64,000 bases of DNA, taken from assembly GCA_013215285.1 (NCBI GenBank), contig JABSRD010000001.1, forward strand, positions 62,001-126,000, read 5' to 3'. The position numbers were made by a program, and so were the translations under genes. Shown one piece after another: positions 44,542 through 53,523 of this stretch (position 1 is its first letter; each line of letters starts with the position of its first letter). The notes under the pieces were generated by a model. It worked only from the letters and a program-made list of their open reading frames with translations, ran no database searches and had not been told where the DNA came from. This DNA comes from Candidatus Nitrosopumilus sp. GTDB taxonomy: Archaea; Thermoproteota; Nitrososphaeria; Nitrososphaerales; Nitrosopumilaceae.

Positions 44542-46434
44542 TTAGTTAGTTTTTGTTGCATTAGTTGAAGATGATTCTGTTGTTTGTTCTTCAGTACCAG
44601 TACTTTTTTGTTCTTCAGTACCAGTACTTTTTTGTTCTTCAGTACCAGTACTTTTTTGTTCTTCAGTACTAGGTGGGGGTGAAGTATTTTTGTAAAGTTC
44701 AGTTGTTACTTCATTAACTAAAGATTGTAATGCTTCAAGTTTAGGCTGTAATTCATCAGGTTCTTTATCTAAAACTTCTCTAACTTCTTTTACAGCATCA
44801 GTAATTCTAATTCCCTGTTCTTGAGAAATCTTATCCTTAAGATCATGATTAACTAATTTCTCTGTAGTGTAAATGTAACTCTCAGCTTCGTTCTTAAGCT
44901 CAATTTTTTCTTTCTTCTTTTTATCTTCATCAGAGAATTTCTCTGCATCTTCTTTTAGTTTTTCAATTTCTTCTTTAGATAGTTTAGCTGTAGATTCGAT
45001 AGTAATTTTTGCCTCTTTTTGCGTCCCAAGATCTTTTGCAGTAACATTGATAATTCCATTTGCATCAATATCAAACTTAACTTCAATTTGAGGAACACCT
45101 CTTGGTGCTGGTGGAACATCAGTAAGATTAAAGCTCCCTAATGAAACATTGTCAGTTGCCATCGGTCGTTCACCTTGAACAACATGAATAGTCACTGCTG
45201 TTTGATTATCAGCTGCAGTTGTGAAAACCTTACTTTTTGAAGTTGGAATTGTTGTATTTCTTTCAATTAATGGTTCTCTAACACCACCTAAAGTTTCAAT
45301 TCCTAATGTTAGTGGAGTAACATCTAGTAAAACAATATCATTAGTAACATCTCCAGCAATAATTCCTGCCTGAATTGCTGCACCCATTGCCACAGCTTCC
45401 ATAGGATCAACACCAGATTCAGCTTCTTTACCAATAATTTCACTGACAAGTTTCTTAACTAATGGCATTCTTGTGGGTCCACCAATCATCACAATTTTAT
45501 CAATATCAGAATTAGAGAGTTTTGCATCTTCAAGTGCTTTTGTTATAGAGGGTTTACATCGTTCAACGATTGGTCCTACTAATTCATCTAGTTTAGATCT
45601 AGTGATTCTCAATTCAAGATTTTTAGCACCTGTTGATGAATCATGTGCAAGAAAAGGTAAATTAACATCTGTTTCCATAACTGTTGATAATTCAATCTTG
45701 GCTTTTTCAGCAGATTCTCTAATTCTAGTCATTGCAGTTGTGTCTTGTGAAAGATCTATACCTTCTTTTTTCTTAAATTCATCAGCAATGTAATGAATCA
45801 GAACTTTATCCATATCTGTTCCACCTAGGTGAGTGTCTCCAGAAGTACTCAGTACTTCAAAAACACCTCCACCCATTTCCATTATAGTAACATCTAATGT
45901 ACCACCACCAAAATCAAAGACAAGAATTTTCATGTCTTGTTTTACTTTATCTAATCCAAATGCTAATGATGCTGCTGTTGGTTCATTGATAATTCTAACA
46001 ACATCTAATCCAGCAATTGTTCCAGCATCTTTAGTTGCTTGACGTTGATTATCATCAAAATATGCAGGAACTGTAATTACTACTTTCTCTACAGGTTCAC
46101 CAATAAATGCCTCAGCATCTTTTTTAATTTTTTGTAGAATAAATGCAGAAATTTGTTGAGGTTTGTATTCTTTATTTTGAATTTTAAAAATATAATCAGA
46201 ACCCATTTTTCTTTTTGCAGCAAAAATAGTATTATCAGGATTAGTTACTGCTTGTCTTCTAGCAGGTTCTCCAACTAAAAGTTCACCATCTTTAGAAAAT
46301 GCAACAACTGATGGGAATGCTTTTCCTCCAACAGTAGCTCCCTCAGCAGCAGGAACAATTGTTGGTTTTCCACCCATTACAACAGCAGCAGCTGAGTTAC
46401 TTGTTCCTAAATCAATACCAATAATTTTAGCCAT
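44542..46434 (-). CDS. dnaK: Chaperone DnaK (Hsp70)
   Basis: The 630-residue Hsp70 starts [15 protein letters not shown]. It has [37 protein letters not shown], and the peptide-binding domain ([12 protein letters not shown]). Archaeal DnaK is thought to be bacterial in origin. The C-terminal tail is odd: it carries three 8-residue repeats of STGTEEQK type before TTESSST. It sits between grpE (six bases upstream) and dnaJ, so one operon is likely. Confidence 0.96.
   Translation of the reverse strand: MAKIIGIDLGTSNSAAAVVMGGKPTIVPAAEGATVGGKAFPSVVAFSKDGELLVGEPARRQAVTNPDNTIFAAKRKMGSDYIFKIQNKEYKPQQISAFILQKIKKDAEAFIGEPVEKVVITVPAYFDDNQRQATKDAGTIAGLDVVRIINEPTAASLAFGLDKVKQDMKILVFDFGGGTLDVTIMEMGGGVFEVLSTSGDTHLGGTDMDKVLIHYIADEFKKKEGIDLSQDTTAMTRIRESAEKAKIELSTVMETDVNLPFLAHDSSTGAKNLELRITRSKLDELVGPIVERCKPSITKALEDAKLSNSDIDKIVMIGGPTRMPLVKKLVSEIIGKEAESGVDPMEAVAMGAAIQAGIIAGDVTNDIVLLDVTPLTLGIETLGGVREPLIERNTTIPTSKSKVFTTAADNQTAVTIHVVQGERPMATDNVSLGSFNLTDVPPAPRGVPQIEVKFDIDANGIINVTAKDLGTQKEAKITIESTAKLSKEEIEKLKEDAEKFSDEDKKKKEKIELKNEAESYIYTTEKLVNHDLKDKISQEQGIRITDAVKEVREVLDKEPDELQPKLEALQSLVNEVTTELYKNTSPPPSTEEQKSTGTEEQKSTGTEEQKSTGTEEQTTESSSTNATKTN
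44587..44670 (-). repeat. 24-base tandem repeats in the dnaK 3' end
   Basis: Three identical 24-base units (44587-44610, 44611-44634, 44635-44658) and a half copy encode STGTEEQK-type octapeptides in the disordered DnaK tail. Identical copies point to slippage or recombination, so copy number may vary between strains. Confidence 0.92.
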
Positions 46435-46440
46435 ATTTTA

Positions 46441-47013
46441 TCATCTTTTCTTTGAAATTTCTACCAACGTAGGTCTAATAACCCTCTTTTGAGAAATATA
46501 TCCCTTCCTGATCTCTTTTGTTATAGTATTATCATCTAAATCAATATCAGTAATAATGGAGATTGCTTCATGAAAATTTGGATCAAAAACTTCACCTAGG
46601 GCATCAATAGGAATAACTTGGTATTTTTTCAATAATGAATCCATATTTTTCAAAATCGAATTTAGACCATCAACATTAATTTTATTTTCAGAAAAGACTT
46701 CTTTGGCTCTAATAAAATCATCATATATTTTTAAAAAATCAAATATAAATTCATCAACTTTTGCATTAACACCGTTTTCTATATCAGATTGTGTTTTTTT
46801 ATTAAGATTCTGGAAGTCAGCCAATGCATACTTCAATTTTTCTTCATATTCAGATGCTTTTTGTTTTTCCAAATCTAATAATTTTAATAGTTTTTCATCA
46901 CTGGTTTGTGAAGACTCTAATTCTTCAGATGAATCATTAATTTCTATTTCATTTTCAGAAATCACATTAACAGGAATTTCATCAGAATTTTTTTTAGTTG
47001 ACAAATCAAACAC
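46441..47013 (-). CDS. grpE: Nucleotide exchange factor GrpE
   Basis: GrpE swaps ADP for ATP on DnaK. The 190-residue protein has an acidic N-terminus, a long coiled coil (residues about 40-90, KQKASEYEEKLKYALADFQN), and the beta domain ending FDPNFHEAISII and GYISQKRVIRPTLVEIS, the usual C-terminal signature. It is the second gene of the chaperone operon. Confidence 0.95.
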   Translation of the reverse strand: MFDLSTKKNSDEIPVNVISENEIEINDSSEELESSQTSDEKLLKLLDLEKQKASEYEEKLKYALADFQNLNKKTQSDIENGVNAKVDEFIFDFLKIYDDFIRAKEVFSENKINVDGLNSILKNMDSLLKKYQVIPIDALGEVFDPNFHEAISIITDIDLDDNTITKEIRKGYISQKRVIRPTLVEISKKR

Positions 47014-47039
47014 AATAATTTTTTAGCTAATTTAAATTA

Positions 47040-48179
47040 TTATTGAATAGTTTCACATAAAGGATTAGCTTTTACTATAATTAGATCAGTATCTTGTTTA
47101 GTTTTTTCAACATTATCAAAATCAGATTTTGAACATGCTACAACAATTGTGGTTTTGTCACTATGAAACAGATCAAAGTTTGGATCTTCATATGCTTCAA
47201 CATCACCTATGTAGTCACGTAACTTTGTAGTCAAATTTTGAAGCATTTCAATTTTATCTCCACGCATTGTATGTGGATCAAGAGTCCAAGATAATGCAAT
47301 TTTTGTTCTACTTGCTTTTAGATCATTTTTCTTTAATGTTGCACGAATTTCATCTATTAATCGTTTAATGTAACCATCAATTCCTTTTACACTTCCATTA
47401 ATCAAATACATCAAAGTATTAGCACCCTCAAATGAGGAACCTAAAGATTTTAGATCAAGCAATCCATTAATCATGTCATCTAGGAATATTTCTTGAAAAT
47501 CATCTGATGAAAAGTCATTTTTAGTAATTTCATCCTGAGCATATTTGCATACTTCTAAAACACTGCATAAACTTGAAAATCTAGATAGAATATTAATTGC
47601 ATGAAAATGTTCCGAAGATGAAATGGCAACAAATTTTTTTTCTGTTTTACCCATAGTAAGTAAATCAGATAATTTAGAATCTTCTTTTCCATTAAAAGAT
47701 CCAATAATTTTTGGTTGTTGACTTAGATCTTCTAATGGATAATAAAAATATGAAATTTGTTTCCCTACTTCAAAACCTGTAACATGTTCCAATAATGAAA
47801 TATTTTCATTATTACCTCCAAATCCAGTAGGAAGAGTAAAAATAACTGAGCTATTTTTTTTTAATGATGTTATTGCATCTTTGAATTTAGAATGAATTTC
47901 GGTTTTGATATCTTGTCCTGTTTTTCTAATTCTAGGGGTAAAGAAAAGATACTGAGCTTTTGAAATAGCTACATCAATGGGTTCCATAGCTAATAATGGT
48001 TCATCTTCTTTTAGGGAAGAAACATCTGGATAAGTTTTAGCAATTTCTGCTTTAAGTAAAATTGCTGAAGGGGTTGATTCATCTATTATGTAGACATCAG
48101 CTCCTTTGATTGCCATTTGGGATGCTATTGAATATCCTTCAGTACTTAAACCGTAAACGACAACTTTTGTTCCCCCCAT
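47040..48179 (-). CDS. Rossmann-fold protein, nucleotide-sugar-dehydrogenase-like, role unknown
   Basis: The 379-residue product starts with a dinucleotide-binding-like VVVYGLSTEGYSIASQMAIKGADVYIIDEST, an acidic-ended second strand typical of NAD binding. Later parts (FFTPRIRKTG, VIFTLPTGFGGNNENISLLE, ALSWTLDPHTMRGDKIEMLQNL) vaguely resemble UDP-sugar or NDP-mannose dehydrogenases, but the catalytic GGxCxP loop is absent. It lies 26 bases upstream of grpE on the same strand, so it heads the chaperone operon. Function unknown. Confidence 0.6.
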   Translation of the reverse strand: MGGTKVVVYGLSTEGYSIASQMAIKGADVYIIDESTPSAILLKAEIAKTYPDVSSLKEDEPLLAMEPIDVAISKAQYLFFTPRIRKTGQDIKTEIHSKFKDAITSLKKNSSVIFTLPTGFGGNNENISLLEHVTGFEVGKQISYFYYPLEDLSQQPKIIGSFNGKEDSKLSDLLTMGKTEKKFVAISSSEHFHAINILSRFSSLCSVLEVCKYAQDEITKNDFSSDDFQEIFLDDMINGLLDLKSLGSSFEGANTLMYLINGSVKGIDGYIKRLIDEIRATLKKNDLKASRTKIALSWTLDPHTMRGDKIEMLQNLTTKLRDYIGDVEAYEDPNFDLFHSDKTTIVVACSKSDFDNVEKTKQDTDLIIVKANPLCETIQ

Positions 48180-48243
48180 TACACTTTCAGCGTGTAATAG
48201 ACTAAGAAAAACTTATTGAAGTAACTACAATTATGAAAATCAC

Positions 48244-49272
48244 TTGAAAATATGGATAGACATTCTTACACCAAAACAATTATTGTTTTCTGAACCAATA
48301 ATTGAAAAATTGGGTGGAAAAAATGATATTTTGTGTACTTCTAGAAAATATGAAGAAATTACTAAACTAGCAAAAATACGTAATTTTGACCTTATTTTTG
48401 TTGGAAAACATGGAGGAAGTAAGAAGTTGTCTAAACTTGTAACCAGCATTGAGCGTATGGAAAAACTTTCTAGAAAAATCAAGGTATTTTCACCAGATAT
48501 AGTAATTAGTTTTTGTTCTCCTGAAGCAGCAAGAATATCATTTGGTTTAGGAATAAAACATGTAGCATTTTGTGATTCACCACATGCCGAAGCTGTAATG
48601 AGATTAACATTACCATTAATTCAAAAATTACTTATTCCAAATGTCATTCAAAAAAATGAATTTTCTAAATATGGAATTGATAAAAAAAATATCATTCCAT
48701 ACAAAGCAATAGATGCAGCTGTTACAATTAAAAGAAAAATAAATCAAGAAGAAACATTACCATTCAAAGATAATAAAAGAAAAAATATTTTGATTAGGGT
48801 AGAAGAAGAAGAAGCAGCATATACATCAGAATCAAGTAAAATAATTCCAATTATAAAACAAATTGTAAATGAACATAGTAAAGAAAATATTGTAATTTTA
48901 GGTAGATATACTAAACAAATTCAAAATATCCAAAAAATAATTGGTAAAAAAGCTAAAATTATTAAAATGACATTTGATGGAAAATATTTGTTAAATAATA
49001 CAGATATTTTCATAGGATCTGGAGGTACAATGACAGCAGAGTCTGCTTTAATGGGAATTCCAACAATATCATATAATGCAGTTCCAAATATAATTGAGAA
49101 ATTTTTAGTAAGGAAAAAATTGGTGAAAAGAGAAACAAATCCGGTGAAAATTTCTAAACACATCAAAAAAATTTTGGGATCATCAAATAATGTAAATCAA
49201 AGAAGAGCTAAAAAAATTGTAAATCAAATGGAAAATCCCATACAAAAATTAATCAAAGTAATAAAAGAGTAA
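48244..49272 (+). CDS. DUF354 family glycosyltransferase-like protein
   Basis: The 342-residue protein matches the archaeal DUF354 family: WIDILTPKQLLFSEPII at the start, KHGGSKKLSKL, FCSPEAARISFGLGIKHVAFCDSPHAEAVMRLTLPL, then RVEEEEAAYTS, and FIGSGGTMTAESALMGIPTISY near residue 260. The last part resembles the donor-binding region of WecB or MurG-type GT-B enzymes. The TTG at 48244 gives the family's N-terminus. The biochemical activity is unproven. Confidence 0.82.
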   Translation: MKIWIDILTPKQLLFSEPIIEKLGGKNDILCTSRKYEEITKLAKIRNFDLIFVGKHGGSKKLSKLVTSIERMEKLSRKIKVFSPDIVISFCSPEAARISFGLGIKHVAFCDSPHAEAVMRLTLPLIQKLLIPNVIQKNEFSKYGIDKKNIIPYKAIDAAVTIKRKINQEETLPFKDNKRKNILIRVEEEEAAYTSESSKIIPIIKQIVNEHSKENIVILGRYTKQIQNIQKIIGKKAKIIKMTFDGKYLLNNTDIFIGSGGTMTAESALMGIPTISYNAVPNIIEKFLVRKKLVKRETNPVKISKHIKKILGSSNNVNQRRAKKIVNQMENPIQKLIKVIKE

Positions 49273-49327
49273 ATTCATTCAAGTCAAATAAAAAGTTCAT
49301 TAAGGGAATGAGAGTGCTGGATTTAGC

Positions 49328-49400
49328 AGCCCGGTAGTGTAGCGGTCAAGCATATGGGCCTTTGAAGCCCGTGACACCAGTTCGAGTCTGGTCCGGGCTA
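49328..49400 (+). tRNA. tRNA-Gln (TTG)
   Basis: The acceptor AGCCCGG at 49328-49334 pairs with CCGGGCT at 49393-49399, and the discriminator is A49400. The anticodon loop CTTTGAA gives TTG. The T arm is ACCAG-TTCGAGT-CTGGT. It is charged through the GatD/GatE route encoded at 39314-42537. Confidence 0.94.
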
Positions 49401-49471
49401 CCTATTTTTAAAAAATGAAGAATTATTGTAACATGAATATAACATAGATAGTTTTTCTGAAATTAGGTACA

Positions 49472-50209
49472 ATGACAGACATCATATTAGGAATGGGGGA
49501 AGTAGGAGAAACACTTTTTGATTTACTTGTTGAAAGAAATTTTGATTGTATAGGAATTGATGTTAATGATTCAAAATGCAAAAATTATTCTAAAAACTCT
49601 ATAATTGAAAATCCAGAATTTCTTCATGTTTGTCTTCCAGGAGAATTAACAGGATTTGAAGATATTACATCAAATTGGATTGGTAATCTTGAAGATTTGA
49701 AAGCAGTGGTGATTCATTCTACTGTAATACCAGGTACAACAAAAAACATTCAAAAAAAATCTAAAGTTCCAATTTTATTTTCACCAGTACGTGGAGTACA
49801 TAAAAGATTTTCAGAGGATATAAAAAAATATACAAAATTTATTTCATCAGATACTGAATTGGCAGATCAATCAATCAAATCAGATTTGGAAAAAAGATTT
49901 CATAAAATAGATTGGATGTCAACTACTAAAACTGCTGAACTTGCAAAAATATTAGTTGATACAACATATTATGGATGGTTAATCAATTATGCTCAAATTA
50001 CAAAAATGATTTGTGAAAAAGAAGGAGTTGATTTTGATGAAATGTGGAAATTTTCGGATGAAATCCATGAAAATTTAGGCAATAGACCAAAAATGTATCC
50101 TGGAATAATTGGAGGTCATTGTGTTATTCCAAATCTAAATTTGATAGAATATGAAAATCTTGACATGATTAAAAAAATTAATGAAATGTATGAAAAATTT
50201 AAAAGGTAA
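49472..50209 (+). CDS. Nucleotide-sugar (UDP-glucose/GDP-mannose) dehydrogenase-like protein, intact paralogue
   Basis: The 245-residue product begins with a Rossmann motif (IILGMGEVGETLFDLL) and continues with HVCLPGEL, VIHSTVIPGTTK, VRGVHKRFSEDIKKYTKF, VDTTYYGWLINYAQ and GGHCVIPNLNL. The last has a cysteine in the catalytic-type GGHCxP setting of sugar dehydrogenases. It is shorter than usual (about 400) and lacks the C-terminal Rossmann domain. The broken gene at 12053-12865 has the same order of motifs. Confidence 0.72.
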   Translation: MTDIILGMGEVGETLFDLLVERNFDCIGIDVNDSKCKNYSKNSIIENPEFLHVCLPGELTGFEDITSNWIGNLEDLKAVVIHSTVIPGTTKNIQKKSKVPILFSPVRGVHKRFSEDIKKYTKFISSDTELADQSIKSDLEKRFHKIDWMSTTKTAELAKILVDTTYYGWLINYAQITKMICEKEGVDFDEMWKFSDEIHENLGNRPKMYPGIIGGHCVIPNLNLIEYENLDMIKKINEMYEKFKR

Positions 50210-50218
50210 TTTTAATTT

Positions 50219-50980
50219 TTAAAAATCTAATTTTGTTAATAATCTTGATGCAATGATAAAGAGAACAGCAGCAATTCCAACAAGAATGATCATTTCTAAA
50301 ATTACAAATTCAGTGATATTACCAAAAATTCCTGCTCTAATTACATCAACAAGATAAGTTAATGGGTTTAGATAAAATGCAGTACGTAATGGTTCAGGGA
50401 CACCATCTACGGGATAAAATGCAGTACTAACAAAAGCAAAGAAAAGAAAAACAGTATTAATAATTACATTAAATCCTTCACTGGAGTGTATTCGAGTGGA
50501 AATTATCGATGCCAATGATCCAAATAGTACTGAGCCAGTAATCGCACCAAAAACTAGAATAGGAATTGTGAATGGTGAGAATTCTACAGAATCAAAAAAT
50601 ACTGGATAGCCAACAACTACTATCAATGATGCACTAACGATCCCAACTATGCCTATTGTGAGAATATTACTTAGAATGTAATGACTGCGAGTAAATGGAC
50701 CAGACATAATTTGTTCAAACATGCCATGTTTTCGATCATTCCAAATAAGAATACCAGAGATAAGAGTACTGTTCATAATATTGAATCCAATCATACCAGA
50801 TGCTAAAAATGCAGGATAATCAAGATCTTTACCACCAAAAGGAACATCATTGATTAATGGAGCATATGCATAACCTGCAACAAAAATATAGATCAAAGGA
50901 AAAATTACTTGCCAAATTAAAAATCCAGGGTTAAGAGAAATTGTTAGATTTCTATTTACTAATCTAATTATTGGATGCAT
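50219..50980 (-). CDS. ABC-2 type transporter permease
   Basis: A 253-residue integral membrane protein with six helices (for example FLIWQVIFPLIYIFVAGYAY and MIILVGIAAVLFIIASRLL) and a long basic loop after helix 2. It overlaps the ATPase gene by 17 bases, so the two form one exporter. The family exports drugs, lipids or polysaccharides. The substrate is unknown. Confidence 0.88.
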   Translation of the reverse strand: MHPIIRLVNRNLTISLNPGFLIWQVIFPLIYIFVAGYAYAPLINDVPFGGKDLDYPAFLASGMIGFNIMNSTLISGILIWNDRKHGMFEQIMSGPFTRSHYILSNILTIGIVGIVSASLIVVVGYPVFFDSVEFSPFTIPILVFGAITGSVLFGSLASIISTRIHSSEGFNVIINTVFLFFAFVSTAFYPVDGVPEPLRTAFYLNPLTYLVDVIRAGIFGNITEFVILEMIILVGIAAVLFIIASRLLTKLDF

Positions 50981-51902
50981 TTTCTCTCACCATTTTTAAA
51001 AATATATCTTCAAGATTTGTTGGAACAGCAGATAAATCTTCGATCTCTAAAGAATTATCATTAAGTATTTTCAATACTTGTAATAATACTAATTCTGATT
51101 GTTCTGAATGAATAATTATGTTAGTCCCAGTATTAAAATTAATTTTACAGTCTGGAATTTTAGATAGTAATGAAGTAATTTCAGATTTTTTTTCCAATAG
51201 ATGAATTTCAATTGTTTTTTCTTTTCCAAATCTAGTTTTTAATGCATTAGGTGAATCAACTGCAATTATTTTTCCTTTATCAATTATAGCGATTTTGTCA
51301 CAAAGATATTCAGCTTCTGTTAGAATATGTGTTGTATAAAAAATTGTTAATCCAGTTTTAACTTTATTTTTTAAATAGTCTAATAGTTTTCTTCTAGCAT
51401 TTGGATCTAATCCAACAGTAGGTTCATCTAAAAATAATAATTCCATATCATGCATAAATTCACGAGCAACCTGAACTCTTCTTCGTTGACCAATTGAAAG
51501 ATCTTCGGTTCTTTTTTTTCTAATTTCAACTAGATCAAAATCTTTCAAAAGATGTTCCATTCTTTTTTTACGTTCTACTCTGGGAACATTCCACATCATT
51601 CCATATTTATCAAGAGATTTTTCTACAGATAATGTAGGCTCATAGCTTGGTTGTTGTAAAACAACGCCTATTTTATGACGTACTTGAAGGGGATTTTTTA
51701 CAGCATCAATACCTAAAATTGAAAGAGTTCCACTTGAAGGAGGAATAAGAGTAGTAAGGAGTTTGATAAGGGTGGATTTTCCAGCACCATTAGGGCCTAA
51801 AAATCCAAAAACTTGACCTCGTTCTACTAATAATTCAACATCATCTACAGCCTTAACTGAACCATATGATTTTGATAAATGATTTACATCAATACAGGAC
51901 AT
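50964..51902 (-). CDS. ABC transporter ATP-binding protein (DrrA-like)
   Basis: The 312-residue ATPase has Walker A GPNGAGKST near residue 39, signature LSIGQRRRVQVAREF, and Walker B LLFLDEPTVGLD near 155. The C-terminal 90 residues form the extra domain seen in drug-resistance (DrrA/CcmA) type ATPases. It is paired with the ABC-2 permease gene downstream. Confidence 0.93.
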   Translation of the reverse strand: MSCIDVNHLSKSYGSVKAVDDVELLVERGQVFGFLGPNGAGKSTLIKLLTTLIPPSSGTLSILGIDAVKNPLQVRHKIGVVLQQPSYEPTLSVEKSLDKYGMMWNVPRVERKKRMEHLLKDFDLVEIRKKRTEDLSIGQRRRVQVAREFMHDMELLFLDEPTVGLDPNARRKLLDYLKNKVKTGLTIFYTTHILTEAEYLCDKIAIIDKGKIIAVDSPNALKTRFGKEKTIEIHLLEKKSEITSLLSKIPDCKINFNTGTNIIIHSEQSELVLLQVLKILNDNSLEIEDLSAVPTNLEDIFLKMVRENASNN

Positions 51903-52125
51903 AACACAAATGCGATCTTCCTATTAATTTAGTTAATGAGTAAATTCAACATAGTTTTTGTAGTAATTCAATAAATTCAGATAAAGCATGTTCAAGAATA
52001 AGAAAATATAGAATGTTATCATGTTCATTTTGTAAAATGAGTAATAAGGCGATCAGTGTTAATTAAAAATGAATATGGTAATTTAATGAAATTTTTATTA
52101 ATAGAGTAAGTTTACCATCAATAAA

Positions 52126-53523
52126 TTGTCAGAATTAGAAAATCTCATTACTAAATTACTTGAACAAAAAACAGAATTAACTAGAGAACAAGTAGAAGAA
52201 CAGATCAAACTGAAAAAAGAAAAAATTGGTGCAGGATATTTGACTGATCAGGGTGCTCTATTTCTAATTGCATCTGATTATGGAGTAACTTTATCAGAAC
52301 CACTTAAAGTTGAAATGAGCTTAAAAGATCTTTATGCAGGAGCAAAAGAAATTTCATTAGAAACAAGAGTTCTAAATTTATCTCCAGCAAAACAATTTTC
52401 AAGAAAAGATGGATCTCCGTTTTATCTTAGAACTATGACTGTGTATGATACAAATTCCACAGCTAGTGTAAAGTTGTGGGATGAGAAAGCAAATTTACCA
52501 GGTATTGAAAATCTTAAACCAGGAGATCTAATCAAAATCATAAAAGCTTATGTAAAATCAGATCTTGATGGCTCACCAACAATCAATATTGGTTCTGGTT
52601 CTAATATTGAAACTACTGATACAAAAAGTGAAATTCCAACTATTGATACTATTACAAAAGATATTAGCGAATTACAAGAAGGACAAAAAGATCTTGTCGT
52701 TACAGGAATGATTGATGGGATAATTAGTGGAATGAAATTTACAAATTCCCGTGGTCAGCCTGGAAAAGCACTAAGAATGAGGATAAAAGGCAAAGAAGGA
52801 AGTGGTATGAGAGTAGTTATCTGGGGTAAAGATGAGTCATCAATTCCAAATATGATTTCACAATCAGCCAAAGTGAGATTACTTGGTGTTAAAGTCAAAT
52901 CAGGAAATCAAGGATTAGAAATTCATGGAAATGATGCAACGATAATTGAAATTGAAGGAGGTAAAGAAGCTGAACCAATAATTACAAGAGTACTTTCAAT
53001 TTCACCAACAGAAAATGGAAAAAATATGATCCTCGGAGTTGATAATAAAAGAAATCTGTATAATATTAGCGATTTCTCAAATTCAACTAGTATTTGTGTT
53101 GAAGGAGACGTAATAGAATGCATGCCATCAAAAGTTTATGGAAGTTCAATTACATTAGATGAAAATTCATTTGTAAGAAAGCTAGACAATGATGAATCCA
53201 TTCCATCACTATCACAACTTAGAACAAAGATTAACGATGTAAAAATTGATAAAAGTTATTGTATTGAATCTATAATTTTAAAAGTTCCGGAAAGACGTGA
53301 GGTTCAAACTAAATCAGGGGAATCAATTTTACTTTCAGAAATGTTTGTTGAAGATGATACAGGTCAAATTTGGGTAAAAGGATGGAGAAACCAAGCTAGA
53401 CTCATAGACAAATGTGAATTAGGGGAAATTGTTTCAATCACAGGATTAAATGCCAAAGCTGGACTAGAAGGTAGAATAGAATTATTTCTAACAGCATTTT
53501 CTAAAATTATAAAGAAAAATTAA
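52126..53523 (+). CDS. rpa: Replication protein A (single-stranded DNA-binding), large OB-fold protein
   Basis: RPA coats single-stranded DNA in replication and repair. The 465-residue product has a helical N-terminus (ELENLITKLLEQ), then three OB folds: residues about 70-160 (TVYDTNSTASVKLWDEKANLPGIENLKPGD), 185-275 (GKALRMRIKGKEGSGMRVVIWGKD) and 365-460 (VEDDTGQIWVKGWRNQARLIDKC). No zinc finger is visible. The start is TTG 52126. The tail overlaps convergent lhr by four bases. Confidence 0.9.
   Translation: MSELENLITKLLEQKTELTREQVEEQIKLKKEKIGAGYLTDQGALFLIASDYGVTLSEPLKVEMSLKDLYAGAKEISLETRVLNLSPAKQFSRKDGSPFYLRTMTVYDTNSTASVKLWDEKANLPGIENLKPGDLIKIIKAYVKSDLDGSPTINIGSGSNIETTDTKSEIPTIDTITKDISELQEGQKDLVVTGMIDGIISGMKFTNSRGQPGKALRMRIKGKEGSGMRVVIWGKDESSIPNMISQSAKVRLLGVKVKSGNQGLEIHGNDATIIEIEGGKEAEPIITRVLSISPTENGKNMILGVDNKRNLYNISDFSNSTSICVEGDVIECMPSKVYGSSITLDENSFVRKLDNDESIPSLSQLRTKINDVKIDKSYCIESIILKVPERREVQTKSGESILLSEMFVEDDTGQIWVKGWRNQARLIDKCELGEIVSITGLNAKAGLEGRIELFLTAFSKIIKKN

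Noticed and set aside
47040-48179. Calling this protein a UDP-glucose dehydrogenase
   Set aside because: The conserved GGxCxP catalytic loop is absent and only a Rossmann start is visible.
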